DNA from: an uncultured Bacteroidota bacterium
Lineage (GTDB): Bacteria; Bacteroidota; Bacteroidia; 2-12-FULL-35-15
Direction: 5' to 3'
Length of the DNA stretch: 12,244 nucleotides
Assembly (NCBI GenBank): GCA_903881065.1
Contig: CAIRRW010000394.1
Location: 1-12,244, forward strand
The position numbers and the translations under genes were made by a program. The notes beneath the pieces were generated by a model, which ran no database searches, was not told the DNA's origin, and saw only the letters and a program-made list of their open reading frames with translations. Below, piece after piece: positions 8,301 to 12,244 of this stretch. Each line of letters begins with the position of its first letter. Positions within the stretch are counted from its first letter, which is position 1.

Positions 8301-11300
8301 GTCTTTCTTTTTCAGTGTTTCTAATTTAGCTACACTTTCCTGAACCTGTGATTTAATGTTTTTAGAAAGCTCAACAGCATCAGCAATATTTTTATCCACT
8401 GTTTTTTTATCTTCTGCTGTAGTTATTGATTTTAATTCTTCTTTTTGTTTTGTTAATTTATCATCAATTGTTTTGTCCCAATCTTTTAATATTTCTGATT
8501 TTGCTTTTTCACGTTCTGTTTCATTTTCTATTTTAGAAGTAGCCGCAATTTCATCCGAATATTTTTTATTGATTACGGCATAATCTTCATTAAGTAAATT
8601 CTTATTGTTAAAGGTTTCCGTTTTTGTACTGTCATTTTTTGCAGAGCCTACAGCCACTGTTGAAGTCTGTTCTTTTAGTTTTGTAACTTTTGCTATACTT
8701 TCATTGGTTTGGGTTTTTATTTCTTTTGATAATTGCTCTGCATCACTTATTTGTTTTATAATTTTTCTTTTCTCTTCTGTATTCGTTGTTTCTTTTAAAC
8801 TCGCTTTTTGTTGTGCAATATTTTCATCAACTGCTTTATTGTAATCTTGTAACACTTCAGCCTTTGCCTTCTCCCGTTCTAATTCTGTTTTGTTATTATT
8901 TGTTGCGGTTAACTTATCAGAATATCTCTTCTTTAGGCTACTAAGCGATTCTTTATTTGTTGTTATTTGTTCTGTTGAAGAGACCGGTTGAGTATTACCA
9001 GCAACTGTTTCTGTTTTGTTTGATGTTGAAGTCTTATTACTTTCCGCGGTATTATTAACTAAAGAAGCAGTGTTATTTGCTGCTATAGATTTTTTAATCT
9101 CATTAACTTTCTCCTCCAGTTTTGCCTTGTCAATTGCAGCAGCATTTGATGCTGCAACCTCACTGCTTCCTGTTTTCGCCTGTTCAACTACAGAGTTAAT
9201 TAATTCGTTTTGATTTTTTATTCCATTATATTCCTTCTGAACTTGATTTACGCTAACTTCTTTTTCTTCCAGTTCTTTTTGCTTGCTTTTGTTTTCATTA
9301 ACCAATTCCTCTATCTGAGCAAGCAATCCTTTTTTTAAATCATTGCTCTTTGTACTTTCTGCATCAGCCTTGGTATTTTTAATTATCGTTTCATTGTCTG
9401 CAATTTCTTGTTTCACATCATTTCTTTCCTGTATTACTCTATCCAACTCCTTCTTTTTATTATCAACATCCAACTTCAAACTGTTTGTAATAGCAGGAAT
9501 ACCTTCATTTTCCTTGCTCAACTCTTCCAGTTTCTTTTCCTGCTCATCAAGTTTTGCCATTGCCTGTGTCGAATTTTTCGATTTCACAGCAACCTCTAAA
9601 TCCTTGGCATATTCTTTTGATAGATCCGCTTCTTTTTGTTTTGATTCTGCTGATAACTCAAGCTTCTTAGCCAGATTAAAAGCATTGACTGTTTCTTCAT
9701 TCAGTTGTTGTGCTTCAAGCTGTGCTTCGTTGGCTTTTTCTTTTAACTCCTGTTTCTTTACATTATCATTCGATCCTCTTGATTGATCAAAAAGGTCAGA
9801 TGCTTCTTTTGTTTTGCTTTGTGCAAGTTCATTTTTTTTATTTGCATACGTCAATGCAATATCTGCCTGTTCCTTTGCATCTTTGGCTTCTGCTTCCACC
9901 GATTTGGCATCATCATTTGCTATTTTTATAATATCCTCATTTGTTAGCGGAGTGCCTGGTTTAGGCTTTGAGTTTTTCACCACTGCTTCGGGTTGAATGT
10001 TTTTTGTTTCAGGTTTTGTAGCTGTCGCCACTTCGTTTACGTTTACATTCAGCTTGGCTTTCTCTTTTATAAATTTCAATGCCATCAAATAATTAGCATC
10101 TCCTTCGCCTGTCTCAAAAATATTCTTAACTATTAATTTATCCGTCTTCAAGTCATAACTAATTTCCTGTTTAATCGGTTTAAATTCATTCTGAACGGGA
10201 ATTACCACCACTTCCGATTGAATAGGGAAATCAGGCGACTCTACCGTAAATAGAAACTTCCCGCCGTTAGGCAAATTCATTCCATACGAACCATCCGTAG
10301 GTATCGAATTATACATCCCGATAATTGTATTGTCGCTAAGATTTTTAACTGTTATTTTCAGATTCAATTTCTCTACATCTCTATTTTTAATCACATTTCC
10401 GGCAATTACTGCCGCATCAATCGGTTTACGTTCGGTGTTAATATGATATACTTCTGTTTTGCCTGTTATACTTGCTCGCGAAGACGAGAAATAGGCTTGT
10501 TTTTCTGATGAATCGGTTACAAATAAAATATCATCATCAGGTGTATTGATAGGAAAATCAAGGTTAACAGGGTTGCTCCATGTTTTTGCGGTTTCATTAT
10601 AGGTGGATTTAAAAATATCATATCCTCCCATTGAGTTATGACCTTTTGAACAGAAGAATAAATCTTTTCCATTTGGATGCAGAAAAGGGAAATCTTCATC
10701 GAATTCAGTATTTATAGGTGCTCCCAGCGAAACAGGCTTACTCCATTCTCCGTTTTTCTGTCGTATGGTAGTGTAAATATCTTTCCCTTTTGTGGCATCT
10801 TCGCCATAACTCGAAAAGAAAACCTGATTATTATTTCCTGAAAGATAGATAATGGACTTCTCTTTTTTCTTTTTGTCAACTGAAGTTCTGAACTGTTTTT
10901 CGTCCGGCTTCACCAAAAGCTTCCCACCAATTTGCGAAATATCATACGCTCTGAAAAATTCTTCCCTGCTCATTTCCTTCTTCTCTATCACCACCAAATC
11001 TGTTAAGTTATGTAACAACTGCTTTCCGTTTTTACACATTTCTATCTGCCTGTCCACTTGTAGTTTGTTGGCTTTATTTGTTGAAGCTGCTTTTTTATAC
11101 TTGGTATATTCCGCTATTGCATCATCAAACCGATAATTTAAATGGTAGGCTTTGGCCAGATAATACATCACTTCTTTCTCCACATCTTTATTCTCGGCGA
11201 ATTGCAGGAAAGGAATCGCTTTCTCCTTGTCATCACTGGCAAAAAGAGTACAAACGCCAAATCGATAATTGTAATCAGGGTCTTTAGGGTAAATAGATAG

Positions 11301-11471
11301 CAGCTGGCTGTACAAAGGATAGGCTTGCTCAAACTCGCCATCCTCAAACATTTTTTTTGCTTTGTCCTTAAAATCAAACTCGTCATTAAAGTCCGTCTGC
11401 GCCCTAACTAAATCAACATTAAAGCACATAAGCAACAATAAAGGAAAAATAAATTTCAACAGTTTATGCAT
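5340..11471 (-). CDS. Giant exported PorE-like TPR/PD40 protein with coiled-coil stalk and three C-terminal SPOR-type domains
   Basis: Start chosen at Met25 of the longest frame (ATG 11471-11469): it opens a classic signal peptide (MHKLLKF, then FPLLLLMCF, cleavage likely after VRA at 48). The longer frame from 11543 would put 24 hydrophilic residues before it. Numbering below is from 11543. TPR-like helices 55-160 (FEDGEFEQAYPLYSQLL, YRFDDAIAEYTKYKK). PD40/WD40-like propeller blades 230-372 (NNQVFFSSYG, GKDLFFCSKGHNSMGGYDIF, KQAYFSSSRA). Carboxypeptidase-regulatory-like beta domain 376-460 (DAAVIAGNV, PTDGSYGMNLPNGGKF). Charged coiled coil about 530-830. Three homologous repeats at 868-964, 991-1085 and 1128-1222. 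More coil 1290-1453. Asn/Thr-rich linker 1454-1630. SPOR-type domains near 1650-1730 (VFKVQIGAF), 1792-1875 (YTVQVGVF) and 1979-2065 (IFKVQIGAF), each ending in a DAF(V/I)xA(F/Y)xxGK(R/K)I motif. PorE of type IX secretion has TPR-PD40-CRD plus an OmpA domain; here no OmpA domain is seen. I infer a periplasmic or outer-membrane-associated protein held to peptidoglycan by SPOR modules. Function unproven. Confidence 0.9.
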   Translation of the reverse strand: MHKLLKFIFPLLLLMCFNVDLVRAQTDFNDEFDFKDKAKKMFEDGEFEQAYPLYSQLLSIYPKDPDYNYRFGVCTLFASDDKEKAIPFLQFAENKDVEKEVMYYLAKAYHLNYRFDDAIAEYTKYKKAASTNKANKLQVDRQIEMCKNGKQLLHNLTDLVVIEKKEMSREEFFRAYDISQIGGKLLVKPDEKQFRTSVDKKKKEKSIIYLSGNNNQVFFSSYGEDATKGKDIYTTIRQKNGEWSKPVSLGAPINTEFDEDFPFLHPNGKDLFFCSKGHNSMGGYDIFKSTYNETAKTWSNPVNLDFPINTPDDDILFVTDSSEKQAYFSSSRASITGKTEVYHINTERKPIDAAVIAGNVIKNRDVEKLNLKITVKNLSDNTIIGMYNSIPTDGSYGMNLPNGGKFLFTVESPDFPIQSEVVVIPVQNEFKPIKQEISYDLKTDKLIVKNIFETGEGDANYLMALKFIKEKAKLNVNVNEVATATKPETKNIQPEAVVKNSKPKPGTPLTNEDIIKIANDDAKSVEAEAKDAKEQADIALTYANKKNELAQSKTKEASDLFDQSRGSNDNVKKQELKEKANEAQLEAQQLNEETVNAFNLAKKLELSAESKQKEADLSKEYAKDLEVAVKSKNSTQAMAKLDEQEKKLEELSKENEGIPAITNSLKLDVDNKKKELDRVIQERNDVKQEIADNETIIKNTKADAESTKSNDLKKGLLAQIEELVNENKSKQKELEEKEVSVNQVQKEYNGIKNQNELINSVVEQAKTGSSEVAASNAAAIDKAKLEEKVNEIKKSIAANNTASLVNNTAESNKTSTSNKTETVAGNTQPVSSTEQITTNKESLSSLKKRYSDKLTATNNNKTELEREKAKAEVLQDYNKAVDENIAQQKASLKETTNTEEKRKIIKQISDAEQLSKEIKTQTNESIAKVTKLKEQTSTVAVGSAKNDSTKTETFNNKNLLNEDYAVINKKYSDEIAATSKIENETEREKAKSEILKDWDKTIDDKLTKQKEELKSITTAEDKKTVDKNIADAVELSKNIKSQVQESVAKLETLKKKDNSIASNENKQPITDNKSAVNNSSDTAKSNKTASSTIKIPSGDSFQTVNKKYKEAVTNADRITNEIEREQTKSDLLKSWNTKIDSMVASQKEALKKIKDTEQKKTVAKNIKDAEQQSKELKKQSDESIAKVTTLKKQQNAVASNTENNTNKVLSNSTVKNSTADSSKSKTVNTQPLTNNIQPISKNNGALEKDSTAVANTTNKTSTKEKQSIYSSPKALEQAAKADVINKQVQDLTSQANDLKTKAATEKNTETKVSLNEQAKALTKQAESKKAEAGIVVADANILEYKSNQNEIDQLANLSKNNRADDISVADMLNDESKIYFDKAQKIRKEADAYKSDYEKESALTDANTNETLALEKQKKAITIYKKYNPNFVASTTNVNSYSNPNNKNKVKTNNTPDSNKEAVANNKTEKSDQAINKTNPAITTSVQPNVNDSTKSNVNNSVAVANNDNTSKTTNNANTVNVNNNKETVKPTTTNTSIIVKNETTGNAGISTANKDSLLDVAASKIKNDNNPVPVSNETTASTTNPVLINKTTTFILAPNESFEKKATPVYSAKKPIPVNEKLPEGLVFKVQIGAFKKPIPQDLFKGITPITGETTVQGFTRYTAGVFVKFATADFAKNQIRDFGYKDAFVVAFLNGKRIPMSQAISMNAFKYSITQKPAKGKNNDTTETPETIANNGNPENNNQLSANNKEINEIAPATNISAIGGGLFYTVQVGVFSQPVSSVKLYNVTSLYTETAPNGNLRYNVGIFNNTARAVEAKNILIETGIKDAFVTAYYNGKRISLADAKQLEEQDNVTFSKGSNVNSLPKFAISNNGETIVNPEQPTTKTEHVNKPITTATKKETPKQELTTKTQETPILKEKPVITNESIADKNDSTKKEITNNKVENNPPSTEIGVIFKVQIGAFKDEVPLDIANKFLKVASKGIKNHKDENGLTIYTVGSYKTYEEASKMKNELLEAELTDAFIVAYKDGKKIPVEEAKQN
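5349..5606 (-). other. SPOR-type domain 3 (C-terminal) of the giant protein
   Basis: Residues about 1980-2065. It starts VIFKVQIGAF, has a central LTIYTVGSYKTYEEASK (the SPOR 'Y-VG-F/Y ... A' core), and ends TDAFIVAYKDGKKI, two lines from the protein C-terminus. SPOR domains are beta-alpha-beta folds that bind glycan strands stripped of stem peptides; this assignment is by motif, not by profile search. Confidence 0.75.
5915..6170 (-). other. SPOR-type domain 2 of the giant protein
   Basis: Residues about 1792-1875: GLFYTVQVGVF, then LRYNVGIFNNTARAVEAK, then KDAFVTAYYNGKRI. Same order and spacing of motifs as the other two copies. It is separated from copy 3 by about 100 Thr/Lys/Pro-rich residues that look disordered. 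Confidence 0.75.
6355..6593 (-). other. SPOR-type domain 1 of the giant protein
   Basis: Residues about 1651-1730: VFKVQIGAFKKPIPQDLF, then FTRYTAGVFVKFATADFAK, then KDAFVVAFLNGKRI. It follows the Asn/Thr-rich linker. The core reads Y-T-A-G-V-F where the other copies have Y-x-V-G, so it is slightly more divergent at that position. Confidence 0.72.
7878..8162 (-). repeat. Coiled-coil protein repeat 3 (~95 residues)
   Basis: Residues 1128-1222 of the giant protein: VNKKYKEAVTNA, NEIEREQTKSDLLKSWN, TEQKKTVAKNIKDAEQQSK, SDESIAKVTTLKKQ, ending in AVAS. It aligns over its whole length with the two repeats upstream in the protein. It is a protein-level repeat; the DNA copies have diverged. Confidence 0.8.
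8289..8573 (-). repeat. Coiled-coil protein repeat 2 (~95 residues)
   Basis: Residues 991-1085 of the giant protein: INKKYSDEIAATS, NETEREKAKSEILKDWDK, AEDKKTVDKNIADAVELSK, VQESVAKLETLKKK, ending in SIAS. The invariant marks shared with the other copies are KKY/KRY, EREK/EREQ, the Asp-Ala-(E/V)-(Q/E)-x-SK step and the ES-(I/V)-AK-x-x-x-LK end. Confidence 0.8.
8652..8942 (-). repeat. Coiled-coil protein repeat 1 (~95 residues)
   Basis: Residues about 868-964 of the giant protein: LKKRYSDKLTAT, TELEREKAKAEVLQDYNK, TEEKRKIIKQISDAEQLSK, TNESIAKVTKLKEQ, ending in TVAV. Short Ser/Asn/Thr-rich linkers of variable length (about 25 and 40 residues) separate the three copies, giving start-to-start distances of 121 and 137 residues. 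Confidence 0.8.
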
Positions 11472-11693
11472 TTCGACAAATTTATGGTTTTTAATGTTAT
11501 GATGCCATTCTTTCTCAAATTCCATAAACAATTCATTGTTCATTTCTATGGCTTTTCAACTGACTGAGTGCGTTGTCAATTCGAGTCCTTCCTTTGTCTG
11601 GATAAACTCCGTCGAGAATGTTTGTATGCCTTTAGTTTTTTAATTATTACCCCTTTCTTCATCCCTTTTATTTTATTTCCTTTTTATTGGTTG
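11472..11693. other. Intergenic spacer with an unexplained G+C-richer core
   Basis: This 222-base spacer lies between the two minus-strand genes. Bases about 11545-11634 are richer in G+C (roughly 43% by hand count) than the flanks and contain no stop in several frames. On the minus strand a frame open from 11631 to 11536 reads protein-like (ILDGVYPDKGRTRIDNALSQ) but has no start codon. On the plus strand a 31-codon ATG frame spans 11548-11643. I recognise neither product. It could be a gene remnant, a dispersed repeat or a long leader. The remaining flanks are purine/pyrimidine-biased and A+T-rich with no clear terminator for the 127-residue gene. Confidence 0.4.
11477..11484 (-). promoter_or_regulatory. 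Candidate -7 promoter element just before Met25 of the giant gene
   Basis: On the minus strand TAAATTTG matches TAnnTTTG exactly and ends 5 bases before the ATG at 11471. Used as a promoter, transcription would begin at or next to that ATG, giving a leaderless message. No clear TTG -33 box stands at the right distance, so it may be chance in A+T-rich DNA. Confidence 0.3.
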
Positions 11694-12077
11694 TTATTTA
11701 TTCGTTATTGAAGTACTATCAACAGAGCCTCCATAGCAAAGTCTTTTAACTTTATTATCTTTCAATTTGTAAATTGTTACACAATATGTATTCTTTATTT
11801 TATATACAGAATCTCCCATATCTATTTGGTTCAAAAGTAAATTATACGAAGCTAAAGGAATCCATTTATTATTTAGGTATATTTCTATTTGTTTTCTTTG
11901 ATCATATCTAAGTTTTGTAACTATACCTTTATATTCATCAGTATAAAAAACTTGTTTGTTAGCCTTAATTGAGAACCCTATAACGCAAACAAATATTATC
12001 CCCACTACCAAAATAAATATTCCCACTATTATATTGTAGTATTTCCCTTTCTTAATCCTTAATATTTCATCATACAT
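11694..12077 (-). CDS. Small single-pass membrane protein of unknown function (127 aa)
   Basis: Not a family I can name. The N-terminus is short and basic (RIKKGKYY, residues 7-14). One strong transmembrane helix follows at about 16-37 (IIVGIFILVVGIIFVCVIGF). The soluble part of about 90 residues looks like a small all-beta domain: YKGIVTKLRYDQRKQIEIYL (49-68), then WIPL, then a DMGDSVYKIKN turn-strand and a VTIYKLKDN strand. Small Bacteroidota proteins with this pattern (a 'GIV..I.YD' strand, then 'GDSI.K...' and a final strand) are common as lone hypothetical genes. Topology by positive-inside would put the domain in the periplasm. The stretch GGGGGGAG abuts the ATG with no spacer, so it is badly placed as a Shine-Dalgarno; no better in-frame start exists nearby. 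The gene is co-directional with the giant gene, 222 bases upstream of it, and divergent from the partial gene at the right edge. Confidence 0.8.
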   Translation of the reverse strand: MYDEILRIKKGKYYNIIVGIFILVVGIIFVCVIGFSIKANKQVFYTDEYKGIVTKLRYDQRKQIEIYLNNKWIPLASYNLLLNQIDMGDSVYKIKNTYCVTIYKLKDNKVKRLCYGGSVDSTSITNK

Positions 12078-12168
12078 CTCCCCCCAAAAAATACCTATAT
12101 TTCATCACCTTCAATTATCGCTATCAATAATATATTAATATAACTGGCAAAACTTGTTTATTTTAGCC
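12078..12168. promoter_or_regulatory. Divergent A+T-rich intergenic region
   Basis: Ninety-one bases separate the minus-strand 127-residue gene from the plus-strand partial gene, so promoters for both should lie here. It holds the A+T-rich run AATAATATATTAATATAA (12126-12143). On the minus strand a one-mismatch TATTATTG box (12125-12132) sits 15 bases from a TTG, which is too close for confidence. No clean promoter can be assigned. Confidence 0.35.
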
Positions 12169-12244
12169 ATGTATAAAAGGTGGTATGCTTACCTTCATTT
12201 TTTATTCGGTACCTTATATTTATTAATTCTAAATTTTGTCCGTA
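12169..12244 (+). CDS. Start of a plus-strand gene cut by the window edge (25 codons)
   Basis: An ATG at 12169 opens a frame without stops to the end of the window. It begins MYKRWYAYL and runs into a hydrophobic stretch (FLFGTLYLLILNFV). A positively charged N-terminus followed by a hydrophobic core is what a signal peptide or first transmembrane helix looks like, which makes a real membrane or exported protein plausible. There is no Shine-Dalgarno sequence. Too little is present to name a family, and a chance frame of this length is possible in A+T-rich DNA. Confidence 0.45.
   Translation, partial: MYKRWYAYLHFLFGTLYLLILNFVR

Noticed and set aside
9832..9839. Eight-base T runs in the giant gene (here and near 11351) as phase-variation switches
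   Set aside because: Runs of eight A/T are expected in A+T-rich Lys codons, and the frame is intact through both; nothing suggests switching.
5730..11287. Many plus-strand open frames opposite the giant gene, including ones of 134 codons (7765-8169), 147 codons (9343-9786) and 106 codons (6694-7014)
   Set aside because: They are antisense shadows. Lys/Glu/Asn-rich coiled coil on the minus strand reads as Phe/Ser/Leu-rich sequence on the plus strand; they show no domain motifs and no plausible starts.
11548..11610. Possible tRNA fragment on the plus strand (AATTCGAGTCC resembles a T-loop)
   Set aside because: The bases flanking the T-loop-like string do not pair as a T-stem, and no acceptor, D or anticodon arms can be folded around it.
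11576..11662. Basic 28-codon minus-strand frame starting MKKGVIIKKLK
   Set aside because: It is short, has no homology I recognise, and its second half runs through the G+C-richer block in a different frame from the more protein-like reading; likely chance.
1..12244. CRISPR arrays, IS elements, integrases or prophage genes
   Set aside because: No short regularly spaced direct repeats, no terminal inverted repeats with a transposase, and no recombinase motifs were found on either strand.

Overview
The window looks like chromosomal DNA from a low-GC member of the Bacteroidota. Four things point there. YidC has the long-P1-domain form with a Lys/Gln-rich basic tail. Start codons mostly lack Shine-Dalgarno sequences, while TAnnTTTG-type -7 elements occur upstream. 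One secreted protein has the TPR / PD40 beta-propeller / carboxypeptidase-regulatory-like head known from the Bacteroidota protein PorE. Codon usage is A+T-rich. I cannot place it below phylum; there is no rRNA, tRNA, IS, prophage or CRISPR in view.

Layout. (1) Bases 2-1813, plus strand: yidC without its 5' end, closed by a strong intrinsic terminator (1832-1875). (2) Bases 1942-2520, plus: rdgB, the house-cleaning ITP/XTP pyrophosphatase. (3) Bases 2602-5307, plus: a 901-residue protein made of two complete D-Ala-D-Ala-ligase-like ATP-grasp units in tandem. (4) Bases 5340-11471, minus, convergent with (3) across 32 bases: a very large (about 2040-residue) exported protein. It has a PorE-like head, a long coiled-coil stalk with three 95-residue repeats, Asn/Thr-rich linkers and three C-terminal SPOR-type domains. 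(5) Bases 11472-11693: a spacer holding an unexplained stretch richer in G+C than its surroundings. (6) Bases 11694-12077, minus: a 127-residue single-pass membrane protein of unknown function. (7) Bases 12169-12244, plus, divergent from (6): the first 25 codons of a gene cut by the window edge.

How the genes relate. yidC and rdgB are housekeeping genes and probably separate transcription units. The two unusual genes both concern the cell wall. The fused ligase has the fold that makes D-Ala-D-Ala (or D-Ala-D-X) for peptidoglycan. The giant protein ends in domains of the kind that bind peptidoglycan glycan strands. They are convergent, so a shared pathway is inference and not an operon argument. 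The strongest leads are the tandem ligase, whose two active sites have lost different canonical residues (the C-terminal one carries the Tyr-to-Phe change associated with D-Ala-D-Lac ligases), and the PorE-like protein in which SPOR modules on a long stalk stand where an OmpA-type peptidoglycan-binding domain would be expected.
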